Assembly: GCF_003425685.1 (NCBI RefSeq)
Contig: NZ_QJKM01000008.1
Span: 248,001-312,000 of the forward strand
From: Rhizobium terrae
GTDB taxonomy: Bacteria > Pseudomonadota > Alphaproteobacteria > Rhizobiales > Rhizobiaceae
Length of the DNA: 64,000 nucleotides
Direction of reading: 5' to 3'
Made by a program: the position numbers and the translations under genes. Of the stretch, positions 1 through 9,829 are shown in pieces. The notes under the pieces were generated by a model. It saw only the letters and a program-made list of their open reading frames with translations, was not told where the DNA came from and ran no database searches. Numbering within the stretch: position 1 is the first letter of the stretch; the number at the start of each line of letters is the position of its first letter.

Positions 1-1677
1 GTTCTGCTGCGTCACCTGGTCCATCTGGTTGACGGCGGAGTTGATCTCGGAGAGCCCTGTCGACTGTTCGCGCGCCGAACGGGCGATATCGTCCACATGG
101 CCGTTGATCGTGACGATGTAACCTTCGATCGATTTCAGCGACTCGCCGGTTTCCCGGACGTATTTCACGCCGTGTTCCACCTCGACGGTCGAGTTCTGGA
201 TCAGCGTCTTGATCTCCTTTGCGGCGTTGGCGGAACGCTGTGCCAGTTCCCGCACCTCCTGCGCCACGACCGCGAAACCCTTGCCGGCCTCGCCGGCGCG
301 GGCAGCCTCCACGCCGGCATTCAGCGCGAGCAGGTTCGTCTGGAAGGCGATCTCATCGATGACGCCGATGATGTTGGAGATCTGGTTGGAGCTTTCCTCG
401 ATCCGCCGCATTGCCTCGACGGCGTTGGCAACGACCGCGCCGGAGCGTGCGGCCGAGGCGTTGGCTTCGGATGCGATCTTGCGCGTCTCGTCCACCTTCT
501 TCGAAGCCGAGCTGACATTCGCGGTGATCTGGTCGAGGGCGGCGGCGGTTTCCTCGAGCGAGGCGGCCTGCTGTTCCGACCGGCGCGACAGGTCATTGGC
601 GGATTTGCTGATTTCCTGCGTGCCGCCGTCGATCGATTCGGCACTGCCGGCAATCGAGGTCAACGTGTTGGCGAGCTGGCGCACCGACGTATTGAAGTCG
701 TGGCGCAATACCTCGAAGTCCGGTGAGAAGCTCTCGTTGATCTGGAAGGAGAGGTCGCCCGAGGAAAGGCGCCGCAAGCCGTCTGCAAGGCCGGAGGTAG
801 CGGTCTGCAGCCGCGCCCTGGCATCGGTTTCCGCCTGTTCCTGCGCGGCGCGGCGCTCTGCTTCCGCGCGGGCGCGGTTGTCGTCGGCCTCGTCCTGCAG
901 GCGCTTGTTGTCCATGGCCGCCTGGCGGAAGACTTCCACCGCCGCTGCCATGCCGCCGATCTCGTCCTTGCGTTCCATGCCGAAAATGCTTAGCGAAAGC
1001 TCGCCATCCGCCAGGCGCCGCATGCTGGCCTGCAGGCGTTGCAGCGGGCCGCTGACGCCGGACAGCACGACGTAGATCGAAAAACCGAGCACGATGAACG
1101 AGAGGATGCCGATAACGGCCATCCAGACCCCGAGCGTCGCCTTCTCTTCGAGGCCCTCCTGGAAGTTCTCTTGGGCGACGTTGAGCTGCAGCTTGACCAG
1201 ATCGTTGAGGGGCTGGGCGAGCGGATCGATCGACGGATAAAGCCTTTTGGTGACGTAGGTGTCGAGCGCCCCCTGGTCGCGCTTGGCCATGATGGCCAGA
1301 AGCTCCTGGACCGACTTCGTCGTATCGGACAGCGCCGCCAGATATTTCTGGACGAGCGCCTTTTCCTCGTTGGTCAGAGAGGTCGACTGGTAATCGGCCC
1401 ATTCCCGGTTGGCAGTGTCGAGGGCCTTGCGCACGGTCTCCGCGCCCTGCTCCCAGGTCAATGCGCCGCTGCGCGTCTTGTGCGCCGTATCGACGATGGT
1501 GACGGCATACATGTCGGAGACCGTCTTGATCTGTGCCAGCGGCTCGACCCGATCCTCGACAATGCTGCGCGTCCGGGCCGCAAGGGTTTCCATCCCGATG
1601 ACCGCAACAGTGGTGGTTGCGGCAAGCGCGAGCGCGAGGCCCAGCACACTGGCAACGAGCTTGAATTTAATGTTCAT
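1..1677 (-). CDS. Methyl-accepting chemotaxis protein, 3' end cut by window edge
   Basis: Inner-membrane chemoreceptor that senses a ligand in the periplasm and controls CheA. The ATG at 1677 follows GGAAAGCGGG. The N-terminus has a membrane segment, then a periplasmic four-helix-type sensor (about residues 35-190), a second membrane segment (about 190-212), HAMP-like stretches, and the methyl-accepting domain with the conserved hairpin tip [20 protein letters not shown]. The frame stays open to base 1 (559 codons), so the C-terminal methylation helix and any CheR pentapeptide lie outside the window. The ligand is unknown; lying next to pca genes makes an aromatic acid possible, but that is only inference. 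Confidence 0.95.
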   Translation of the reverse strand, partial: MNIKFKLVASVLGLALALAATTTVAVIGMETLAARTRSIVEDRVEPLAQIKTVSDMYAVTIVDTAHKTRSGALTWEQGAETVRKALDTANREWADYQSTSLTNEEKALVQKYLAALSDTTKSVQELLAIMAKRDQGALDTYVTKRLYPSIDPLAQPLNDLVKLQLNVAQENFQEGLEEKATLGVWMAVIGILSFIVLGFSIYVVLSGVSGPLQRLQASMRRLADGELSLSIFGMERKDEIGGMAAAVEVFRQAAMDNKRLQDEADDNRARAEAERRAAQEQAETDARARLQTATSGLADGLRRLSSGDLSFQINESFSPDFEVLRHDFNTSVRQLANTLTSIAGSAESIDGGTQEISKSANDLSRRSEQQAASLEETAAALDQITANVSSASKKVDETRKIASEANASAARSGAVVANAVEAMRRIEESSNQISNIIGVIDEIAFQTNLLALNAGVEAARAGEAGKGFAVVAQEVRELAQRSANAAKEIKTLIQNSTVEVEHGVKYVRETGESLKSIEGYIVTINGHVDDIARSAREQSTGLSEINSAVNQMDQVTQQN

Positions 1678-1864
1678 TTGATAATCCCGCTTTCCAAGAT
1701 CGATGAGCGCCGGCCGATCTGGCGTGGGCCGTCGTGGTTAACGATCGCGGAAAATGCTGAGAATATGTTTAACGAGCGCGCCAAACTGGCGGAAAATAAA
1801 CCACCCCTCGCCCCATGATTGAACGGGGAATCTACTAGAAAGCAAGCCGGCGCCGGATTTTTGA

Positions 1865-2497
1865 TCAGCGGCGGGCTTCGGTCGCCATGCGGACCGCGAG
1901 CCCGGCAAGTACCGTGCCCATCATCCAGCGCTGTATGGCAAGCCAGCTGGGTCGCTTGCCGAGGAAGCTCGCGATCGATCCGGCCATGACGGCGATCATC
2001 GCATTGACGGTGAGGCTGATGGCGATCTGGGTGGAGCCGAGCAGCACCGATTGCATCAGTATGCTGCCGTGCTCGGGCCGTATGAACTGCGGCAGGAGGG
2101 ACAAATAGAGCACCGCCACCTTGGGATTCAAGAGATTGGTCATCAGTCCCATGATGAACAGCTTTCGCGGGCCGTCCTTGGGAAGTCGGACCACATGGAA
2201 GGGCGAACGTCCGCCCGGCTTCACCGCTTGCCAGGCGAGATAGAGCAGGTAGAGCGCACCGGCGAACCGCAGCGCGTCGTAGGCATAGGGCACCGCCATG
2301 ACCAGCGCGGTGATGCCGAAGGCGGCGCAGAGCATGTAGAAGACGAAACCGAGCGCCACGCCACCCAGCGAAATCAGCCCGGCCGTCGGCCCCTGCGAGA
2401 TCGACCGCGAGATCAGGTAGATCATGTTGGGGCCGGGCGTCAGCACCATGCCGAGCGCGATGAGGGCAAAGGCGGCAAGGCTGGCGAGATCGGGCAT
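1865..2497 (-). CDS. LysE family amino-acid/metabolite exporter
   Basis: A 210-residue polytopic membrane protein of the LysE/RhtB family, which exports amino acids or small metabolites across the inner membrane. The N-terminus carries the family signature LTPGPNMIYLISRS near residues 18-31 and about six hydrophobic segments cover the whole protein, matching the usual length. It is transcribed alone, after pcaB on the same strand, with a 209-base gap holding no recognisable gene. The substrate cannot be told from sequence. Confidence 0.93.
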   Translation of the reverse strand: MPDLASLAAFALIALGMVLTPGPNMIYLISRSISQGPTAGLISLGGVALGFVFYMLCAAFGITALVMAVPYAYDALRFAGALYLLYLAWQAVKPGGRSPFHVVRLPKDGPRKLFIMGLMTNLLNPKVAVLYLSLLPQFIRPEHGSILMQSVLLGSTQIAISLTVNAMIAVMAGSIASFLGKRPSWLAIQRWMMGTVLAGLAVRMATEARR

Positions 2498-2706
2498 GGC
2501 GGCGTGATTCCCTGAAGGTGCGGCCGATCATTCATCCGCCAGCCGGCCCGATATTTCAAGCGCCTGCAATCGCGAATTTCCGCGGCATCGGCCGAGATCG
2601 CAATGACGTCGGTCATGGCTGGAGGCATGATGCCGATGGTTGGCAGGCTCACGGCGTTGCGGGTGAAGTCCGATGGGAGCGGGATGCGGCGTGGACACCG
2701 CAGGCT

Positions 2707-3777
2707 TCAACCCTTGCCGAGCGACCGCACGTTCCCGGCGAGTTCGCCGGCAAGGCGCAGTGCCGCGCCCGTTGCCATCACCATGGATGGCATGATCAGC
2801 CATTCGAGCGTCCAGGCCGCGCCGGAACGTTCCTGTTCGTGCACCATGGAATGCTGCATGCCGGAAAGCTGCACTGCGTTGAAGCGGGCGAGCGACACCA
2901 ACACTTCGGCCGCCACCGGATTCTGCTTGTGGGCCATGGCGGACGAACCGCCGCCGCCGGCAAGTTCCATCTCGCCACCCATTTCGGCGAGCAGCGCCAC
3001 GTCCTGGCCCAGTTTGCCGAGCGAACCGGAGATCAGCGAGAGGATGTTTGCGAACTCGGCAAGCCGGTCGCGCTGGCTCTGCCATTGCGGCGCATCGGTG
3101 AGGAAAAGCTCCCAGGCAAGCGCCTTGCGCACCGCGGCCGCCTTTTCCCCCAGTTTCTCGAGCGTCCCGGCCGCGCCGCCGAACTGCACGGCAAAGCCGG
3201 TTTCGGAGAAGACATCCAGCCGCTGCCGGTGCCGGGTCAGCGGCTCCTTCCAGGCGCGGATGCGGTCGGAGACGGAGATCTGGATCGCCGCCTGCATGCG
3301 GGTGTGACCCATCAGGGCGCGGCGGCCGAACTGCCGGTCGATCTCTTCGAAAGCCTTTTCGAGGGCCGAAAGCCGCTCGATGAACAGGGTGCATGCATGT
3401 TTCAGGCGGATCACCAGGGCCGTATCGATCACGTCTTGACTGGTCGCGCCGAAATGCACGTGCTTGGCCGCCTCGGCTCCGCCCGGCTGGGCGCCGACGG
3501 CCTCGCGAAGCTGCCTGACGAGTTCGGCGACGACGACGCCGTCCCGCCCGGCGCTCTTGCGCAATCCGGGCATGTCCGGCACGAATGTCCGCAAGGCTGC
3601 GGAAATCCGCTCCGCAGCGTCGGGGGGTATGATGCCGCAGCCGGCCTCCGCCTTGGCGAGGCCCGTCTCGAAGGCGAGCATGGCATCGATCTCGGCCTTG
3701 ACCGAAAACAGTCTGCCGGTCTCCTCGTCACCGACGAGACCGGACAGGAACGGATGCTCGAAAGCCGAAACGCTCAT
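2707..3777 (-). CDS. pcaB: 3-carboxy-cis,cis-muconate cycloisomerase
   Basis: Converts 3-carboxy-cis,cis-muconate to 4-carboxymuconolactone in the protocatechuate branch of the beta-ketoadipate pathway (cytoplasm). The 356-residue protein belongs to the fumarase/aspartase superfamily and shows its signature loop GGSSAMAHKQNPVAAE near residue 280. It is about 100 residues shorter than the pseudomonad form but this length is typical of rhizobia. The ATG at 3777 has a strong GAGGAGGGG site. It is the last gene of pcaDCHGB and is separated from pcaG by 89 bases containing two hairpins, so its expression may be uncoupled from the rest. Confidence 0.95.
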   Translation of the reverse strand: MSVSAFEHPFLSGLVGDEETGRLFSVKAEIDAMLAFETGLAKAEAGCGIIPPDAAERISAALRTFVPDMPGLRKSAGRDGVVVAELVRQLREAVGAQPGGAEAAKHVHFGATSQDVIDTALVIRLKHACTLFIERLSALEKAFEEIDRQFGRRALMGHTRMQAAIQISVSDRIRAWKEPLTRHRQRLDVFSETGFAVQFGGAAGTLEKLGEKAAAVRKALAWELFLTDAPQWQSQRDRLAEFANILSLISGSLGKLGQDVALLAEMGGEMELAGGGGSSAMAHKQNPVAAEVLVSLARFNAVQLSGMQHSMVHEQERSGAAWTLEWLIMPSMVMATGAALRLAGELAGNVRSLGKG

Positions 3778-3795
3778 GCAGGTTGTCCCCTCCTC

Positions 3796-3846
3796 CCTGT
3801 GCTCGTCACAGGAATGAGGACGGACGAACTACCCGTCCTCATTTTT
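3796..3846. other. Two hairpins in the pcaG-pcaB gap
   Basis: Bases 3813-3823 pair perfectly with 3833-3843 (11 bp, 9-base loop) and the + strand continues into a T run at 3842-3846. Bases 3796-3801 pair with 3807-3812 (6 bp). The T run lies on the strand opposite to the operon, so this looks like a terminator for antisense transcription or an mRNA processing/stability element rather than a stop for pca mRNA. Confidence 0.55.
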
Positions 3847-3866
3847 CGAACGCCGTTTCTCAGATA

Positions 3867-4484
3867 TCAGATATCGAAGAATATCGTCTCGTTTTCGCCC
3901 TGAAGATAGATGTTGAACGTGACGGTATTGCCTTCACGCTTGCCGATCAGGGTCGGAACGCGAACCCGGTGCTCGATGCGCGACAGGATCGGGTCCTCAG
4001 CATTCGCAGCCTCCTCGTCGGAGAAGTACATGCGGGTGTTGAGGCCGAGGTTGATGCCGCGGGCAACGATCCAGAAAGTCACGTGCGGCGCCATCAGGCG
4101 GCCGTCGCGGAAGGGCACGCGGCCGGGCTTGATCGTCTCGAAGACGAATTCGCCGGTCGCCATGTCGCCGGGCTGGCGGGCCCAGCCGAGGAAGTTCGGA
4201 TCGGCCTTGCCGCGGGTTTCCGATGGGCTGTTGTAGAAGCCGTCGGCATCCGCCTGCCAGATCTCGATCAAAGCGTCCTTGAGCGGCGTCATCGCGCCGT
4301 CGTAGACGAAACCGCGGATGGTGATGCGCTCGCCGCGGGTCTTGTCGTTGACCATCGAGCCGGAGCCGAGGTCGGTTTCGTAGACGCCGGTGATGCCGGA
4401 AAAGTTCGGCGTGCAGCCGATATGCACGTAGGGACCCGCGGTCTGGGAGGCGGATTCCTTGAAATAGGTGAGCGGCTGGACCAT
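3867..4484 (-). CDS. pcaG: Protocatechuate 3,4-dioxygenase alpha subunit
   Basis: Structural alpha subunit of the intradiol dioxygenase that opens protocatechuate to 3-carboxy-cis,cis-muconate. The 205-residue protein aligns with the intradiol fold, with the ITIRGFVYDGAMTPLKDALI beta-sandwich entry and the RDGRLMAPHVTFWIVARGI strand, and lacks the full set of iron ligands, as alpha subunits do. It starts 3 bases after the pcaH stop, so the two subunits are translationally coupled. Confidence 0.96.
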   Translation of the reverse strand: MVQPLTYFKESASQTAGPYVHIGCTPNFSGITGVYETDLGSGSMVNDKTRGERITIRGFVYDGAMTPLKDALIEIWQADADGFYNSPSETRGKADPNFLGWARQPGDMATGEFVFETIKPGRVPFRDGRLMAPHVTFWIVARGINLGLNTRMYFSDEEAANAEDPILSRIEHRVRVPTLIGKREGNTVTFNIYLQGENETIFFDI

Positions 4485-4487
4485 GGA

Positions 4488-5665
<1,178 letters not shown>

Positions 5666-5675
5666 ATGCCTGTCC

Positions 5676-6467
5676 TCAATCCAGTTGTTCGATGAAGCCG
5701 CGGATCAGCGCGGCATGGGCGGCGGGTGCCTCGACGCAGGGAATGTGCGCTGCGCCCTCGATGATCTCGTAGCGGGAACTCGGGATCAGATCGGCGAGCG
5801 ACTTGACGACCTCCGGCGGCGTCGATCCGTCGTCGCGTCCGACGATACAGAGCACCGGCACGCTGATTTTCCCGGCCTCTTCGGTAAAGTCGGCGTCGCG
5901 GATCGCCGCGCAGGTGCCGCTGTAGCCGAAGGTCGGCTGACGCACGAGCATGTTGCAATAGGCCTGATAGGCGGGGTTTTCCGGCTTGCGGAACGACCGG
6001 GTGAACCAGCGTTCCATGATCGCGTCGAGAATGCTGCCGATGCCCTTTTCCTCGACCGCCCTGATGCGCGTCGCCCACATCTCGGCCGTGCCGATCTTGT
6101 GGGCGGTATTGGAAAGGACGAGCGCCTTCACCAGGTCCGGCCGCGACGCATACAGCCCCTGGGCGATCAGCCCGCCGACCGACAGGCCGCAGATCACGAC
6201 GTTGGAAAGCTGCAGATGATCGAGCAGGCCTGCGAGATCGGCGACATGGTCGCCGATCGAATAGGGCGGATTGCCGAGGCCGGAAAGCCCGTGGCCGCGC
6301 TTGTCATAGGTGAGGATCGTGTAGTCGTCCGAAAGCTTCGGCAATTCGTGATGCCAGATGCGGCTGTCGGTGCCCAGCGAATTGATGAACACGATGACGG
6401 GCCTGTCGTCAGCCGCGCGCTGGATGTCATAATGGATCACAATACCGTTGATGTGTACAAACTGCAT
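5676..6467 (-). CDS. pcaD: 3-oxoadipate enol-lactonase
   Basis: Alpha/beta hydrolase that opens beta-ketoadipate enol-lactone to beta-ketoadipate. Of its 263 residues the nucleophile elbow is GLSVGG, the acid lies in VGRDDGSTPPE and the histidine in GAAHIPCVEAP. First gene of pcaDCHGB. The ATG at 6467 has a GAGAGGAGGCG site, and the PcaQ box is about 80 bases upstream. The following steps (PcaIJ CoA transferase, PcaF thiolase) are not in this window. Confidence 0.96.
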   Translation of the reverse strand: MQFVHINGIVIHYDIQRAADDRPVIVFINSLGTDSRIWHHELPKLSDDYTILTYDKRGHGLSGLGNPPYSIGDHVADLAGLLDHLQLSNVVICGLSVGGLIAQGLYASRPDLVKALVLSNTAHKIGTAEMWATRIRAVEEKGIGSILDAIMERWFTRSFRKPENPAYQAYCNMLVRQPTFGYSGTCAAIRDADFTEEAGKISVPVLCIVGRDDGSTPPEVVKSLADLIPSSRYEIIEGAAHIPCVEAPAAHAALIRGFIEQLD

Positions 6468-6539
6468 CCGCGCCTCCTCTCGCTTTGATAGATTGCACTA
6501 GTTTCCGGTTAGGTAAAATGATATTTTCAGCATAATCCC

Positions 6540-6555
6540 CTAACCGCAGGGTTAT
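6540..6555. promoter_or_regulatory. PcaQ operator between pcaD and pcaQ
   Basis: The dyad TAACC-GCAG-GGTTA (6541-6554) matches the core of the ATAACC-N4-GGTTAA motif that I recall for PcaQ in Sinorhizobium meliloti. It lies about 75-85 bases upstream of the pcaD start and directly abuts the pcaQ start region; the probable pcaQ Shine-Dalgarno (AGGG, 6548-6551) is inside the box. This position would let PcaQ activate pcaD and block its own gene. Binding is inferred, not shown. Confidence 0.75.
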
Positions 6556-6561
6556 TTGATC

Positions 6562-7488
6562 TTGATCAACTCCCGAGTCAAGTTTCGGCACCTGCATACA
6601 TTTGTCGAGGTGGCGCGCCAGAAAAGCGTCGTCAAGGCAGCCGAGATTCTCAATGTCAGCCAGCCTGCCGTCACCAAGACGATCCGCGAACTGGAGGAGG
6701 CGCTGGGTGTCGCCGTCTTCGAGCGCGAAGGCCGTGGCATCCGCATCACCCGCTATGGCGAGGTCTTCCTGCGGCATGCCGGCGCCTCGCTGACGGCGCT
6801 CAGGCAGGGGATCGATTCCGTCTCGCAGGAACTCTTCGATTCCGCGCCGCCGGTGCGGGTCGGCGCGCTGCCTACCGTCTCGACCCGGATCATGCCACGC
6901 GCCATGACGCTGTTCCTGGCGGAGAAGGCCGGCGGCCGGGTGAAGATCGTGACCGGCGACAATGCCGTTTTGATGGAACAGCTTCGCGTCGGAGATCTGG
7001 ATCTCGTCGTCGGCCGTCTCGCCTCGCCCGAAAAGATGACCGGCCTGTCCTTCGAGCACCTTTATTCGGAACAGGTGGTTTTCGCCGTGCGCGCCGGCCA
7101 TCCCCTGCTCGAAGCCGGCCGCTCGATCTTCGACGGCTTTCCCGACTATCCCGTACTGATGCCGACGCGGGGCTCGATCATCCGCCCCTCGGTGGAACAA
7201 TTTCTGATCGCGAACGGCGTCGCCGGCCTGCCCACCCAGGTGGAGACGGTTTCCGATGCCTTCGGCCGCGCCTTCGTGCGATCGAGCGATGCGATCTGGA
7301 TCATCTCGGCGGGCGTCGTCGCGGCGGATATCGAAGACGGCATCCTGGCGACGCTGCCGATCGATACGTCGGAGACGCGCGGGCCGGTCGGCCTGACGAT
7401 CGGCGCGGACGCGACGCCTTCGACACCGCTTTCCATCCTCATGCAGACTATTCGGCAGGCGGCGACGGAGATCATGCCGGCGCGGTAG
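6562..7488 (+). CDS. pcaQ: LysR-type activator of the pca operon
   Basis: Transcriptional regulator that in related rhizobia activates pcaDCHGB with protocatechuate or beta-carboxymuconate as inducer. It has an N-terminal winged HTH (about residues 8-65, with AAEILNVSQPAVTKTIREL) and a LysR effector domain. The start is one of two TTG codons: 6562 gives MINSRVKFRHLHTF, close to the PcaQ N-terminus I remember, while 6556 adds two residues and leaves only 4 bases to the AGGG site. It is divergent from pcaD across an 88-94 base gap holding the operator. Confidence 0.94.
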   Translation: MINSRVKFRHLHTFVEVARQKSVVKAAEILNVSQPAVTKTIRELEEALGVAVFEREGRGIRITRYGEVFLRHAGASLTALRQGIDSVSQELFDSAPPVRVGALPTVSTRIMPRAMTLFLAEKAGGRVKIVTGDNAVLMEQLRVGDLDLVVGRLASPEKMTGLSFEHLYSEQVVFAVRAGHPLLEAGRSIFDGFPDYPVLMPTRGSIIRPSVEQFLIANGVAGLPTQVETVSDAFGRAFVRSSDAIWIISAGVVAADIEDGILATLPIDTSETRGPVGLTIGADATPSTPLSILMQTIRQAATEIMPAR

Positions 7489-7530
7489 TCCGCCACGTCT
7501 CACCATAGGCTGCAGGATTTCGGTGCCTGA

Positions 7531-7974
7531 TCAGGCCGCGCCGATCTTCGTCACGTCATCACCGCAGAACAGGACGACATAGCGGCCGTTTCGTTCGGCC
7601 TCTTCGGTCCAGCGAAGCAAGTCGGACGCGAAGGGCTCCTTCCGCCACGCGCCCGGATGGTCAGGATCGGCCAGCACCGTCAGCTGCGGCCCCTGTTCGT
7701 AGACGAGCATATGCGACCTCAGCGGTTGCCAGTGATCCGCAAGGCTGCCGTCCGTCATCCACAGACAGAGGAAATCGCGGCAGAGCTGCGGGCGGTCGGC
7801 ATAGATGGCGCAACTCTCGCCCGTGCAGTGCCGGCATAAGACATCCGGGGGCTTGGCAAGCGTCTCGATCTCGGGAAGCCGGCAGCAGAGCGTGCAGGAA
7901 CCGCAAGTACGCGCGCCATGTTCCGTCGTTATTTCCACGATCCGCCACCAGAAACCAAAAGCCCGGCCATCCAT
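7531..7974 (-). CDS. YkgJ-family cysteine-cluster protein
   Basis: A 147-residue protein with the cysteine pattern of the YkgJ family, a putative zinc- or iron-chelating group of unknown function. Visible motifs are CGSCTLCCRLPE near residues 23-34, CRHCTGESCAIYADRP near 47-62, and a CRDF motif. It is convergent with pcaQ, with 42 bases between them. Translation may instead begin at the GTG near 7938 (VEITTEHG), since the first twelve residues are not typical of the family. Metal binding is inferred from the cysteines. Confidence 0.85.
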   Translation of the reverse strand: MDGRAFGFWWRIVEITTEHGARTCGSCTLCCRLPEIETLAKPPDVLCRHCTGESCAIYADRPQLCRDFLCLWMTDGSLADHWQPLRSHMLVYEQGPQLTVLADPDHPGAWRKEPFASDLLRWTEEAERNGRYVVLFCGDDVTKIGAA

Positions 7975-8023
7975 CGGCCGGGACCTCTATTATAGAGTAT
8001 GGGGAGAACGGCAAACGGCCGCG

Positions 8024-8356
8024 TCAGCTGGCGCGCAGTTCGGGAAACTTCTTCCGCAACTCATCCATGGAGGCGATCACCGCATCGTCGGCATGCAGCG
8101 TTACCGAGATGTTGTCGGCGACATTGAGCGTCTCCTCGAAATGCACCGGCATCTGCTCGCCGCTCTGGCGCACCAGCGTGGCCTCGTTGCGGAACCCCTG
8201 TTTCAGCAGCCAGTCGCGCGGCGCCGTCAGGCTGACGGCCACATGGTAGGCGCCATCGTTTTCCTTGCGGGCCTTCAGTTTGTAGGTCACCGGCGACCGG
8301 TCTCCGCCGATCTCGATCTGGCCCGGATACCCAGCTTCTTTGAGATGTTCGGTCAT
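8024..8356 (-). CDS. Conserved hypothetical protein, 110 residues
   Basis: Small soluble protein, about 110 residues, without a signal peptide or membrane segment. The start at 8356 (MTEHLKEAG) is favoured because GAAGGAGCGAG lies just upstream; an ORF extension to 8383 has no such site. It is mostly beta-strand-like with alternating polar residues (TYKLKARKENDGAYHVAVSL). I do not recognise a family with a known role. It is divergent from the glycerate kinase/hydroxypyruvate reductase gene across 154 bases. Confidence 0.75.
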   Translation of the reverse strand: MTEHLKEAGYPGQIEIGGDRSPVTYKLKARKENDGAYHVAVSLTAPRDWLLKQGFRNEATLVRQSGEQMPVHFEETLNVADNISVTLHADDAVIASMDELRKKFPELRAS

Positions 8357-8510
8357 GTTCTCGCTCCTTCGTTCTGGCGGCAACTGACAGGGACAACCGA
8401 CAGTCGTTCGCTTTGTTCCGGGCTTGCGGGCACGGCCCGATCAACGCGGGTTGACGGCTGTCAACTGGCGTGATGGAAAGTCCGCAACCGGGAAGAAGAG
8501 GAGGAAGACG

Positions 8511-9767
8511 ATGACGGATCGGGACTTGCTGGAGGCGCTGTTTGCCGCGGCCGTGAGAGCCGCCGATCCGCTGACCGGGATCCGGAAACACCTCCCCTCC
8601 CCTCCGAAGAATGGCCGAACCGTCGTGATCGGCGCCGGCAAGGGTGCCGCCCAGATGGCGGCGGCGCTTGAGAGCGTCTGGCCGGGGCCGCTCACCGGCG
8701 TCGTGGTGACCCGTTACGGTTATGGCTGCGAGACGAAATCGGTCGAAATCCTGGAGGCCGCCCATCCCGTGCCGGATGCGGCGGGTCTCGCCGGCGCCGG
8801 GAGACTGTTCGAGGCGATATCCGATCTTTCCGAGGACGATCTCGTCGTCGCGCTCGTCTGTGGCGGCGGTTCCGCGCTGCTGCCGGCCCCACCGGAAGGC
8901 TTGACGCTGGAAGACGAGATCGCGCTCAACGAAATGCTGCTTGCCTCCGGTGCGCCGATCTCTGCGATGAACGTCGTCCGCAAGCACCTGTCGACCCTCA
9001 AGGGTGGAAGGCTTGCCGCAGCCACCAGGGCTCGGGTCGTGAGCCTGATCGTCTCCGATATTCCGGGCGACAATCCCGCCTTCGTCGCTTCGGGGCCGAC
9101 GATTCCGGACGCGACGACGCGCCAGGATGCGCTCACCATTGTCGAGCAATACAGGCTGCAGCTGCCTGCCACGATGATCGCGCATCTCAATTCGACGGCT
9201 GCCGATGCGCCGAAGCCGGACGATCCGGTCTTCGCCCGGCATGCGCATTTCGTCATTGCGTCGGCGGGCGTATCGCTGGAGGCTGCGGCCGAGGTCGCTC
9301 GTGCCCAAGGCGTGACGCCTTACATCCTGTCGGACTCGATTGAGGGAGAAGCCCGCGATGTGGCGCTGGTGCATGCGGCGCTTGCCCGGGAGGTGGCGTC
9401 GCGCGATCGGCCTTTCGCCAAACCGGCCGTGCTGCTCTCCGGCGGAGAAACGACGGTGACACTAAGGGCCAAGGGCGGCAAGGGGGGGCGCAACGGCGAG
9501 TTCGCCCTGGCGCTTGCTCTGGCGATCGATGGTCACAGCATCACCGCGCTTGCCGCCGATACGGACGGCATCGACGGTTCCGAGACGAATGCCGGCGCCT
9601 TTGCCGACGGCACGACGGCACGACGCCTGCGGGCGGCGGGATTGGATGGGCGCAAGCTGCTCGATGGGAACGACAGCTTTTCGGCGTTCTCGGCGATCGG
9701 GGATATCTTCGAGACCGGTCCGACGGGGACGAACGTCAATGATTTCCGTGCGATCATAATAAGGTGA
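8511..9767 (+). CDS. ttuD: Glycerate 2-kinase / hydroxypyruvate reductase (MOFRL family)
   Basis: A 418-residue DUF4147-MOFRL protein. Family members are glycerate 2-kinases, and Agrobacterium TtuD was named hydroxypyruvate reductase; both use glycerate/hydroxypyruvate. Visible are the N-terminal GAGKGAAQMA motif, VALVCGGGSALLPAPP, NVVRKHLSTLKGGRLA, and the C-terminal MOFRL signature GGKGGRNGEFALALAL with DTDGIDGSETNAGA. The ATG at 8511 follows GAGGAGGAAG. It stands alone and ends at a strong hairpin shared with the convergent neighbour. Confidence 0.93.
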   Translation: MTDRDLLEALFAAAVRAADPLTGIRKHLPSPPKNGRTVVIGAGKGAAQMAAALESVWPGPLTGVVVTRYGYGCETKSVEILEAAHPVPDAAGLAGAGRLFEAISDLSEDDLVVALVCGGGSALLPAPPEGLTLEDEIALNEMLLASGAPISAMNVVRKHLSTLKGGRLAAATRARVVSLIVSDIPGDNPAFVASGPTIPDATTRQDALTIVEQYRLQLPATMIAHLNSTAADAPKPDDPVFARHAHFVIASAGVSLEAAAEVARAQGVTPYILSDSIEGEARDVALVHAALAREVASRDRPFAKPAVLLSGGETTVTLRAKGGKGGRNGEFALALALAIDGHSITALAADTDGIDGSETNAGAFADGTTARRLRAAGLDGRKLLDGNDSFSAFSAIGDIFETGPTGTNVNDFRAIIIR

Positions 9768-9773
9768 GGCAGC

Positions 9774-9823
9774 GCGGCATACTCACTTTCTCTCCCTTGC
9801 GAGGGAGAAAGCGAGTATGCCGC
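9774..9823. terminator. Convergent hairpin terminator
   Basis: A nearly perfect 21-23 bp inverted repeat (arms from 9774 and ending 9823) with a short loop at CTTGCGAG lies between ttuD (+) and the PDZ protein gene (-). It shares the CTCCC-TTGCG-AGGGAG core of the RIME-like repeats of this window and probably works as a bidirectional terminator. Confidence 0.75.
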
Positions 9824-9829
9824 TTGCAA

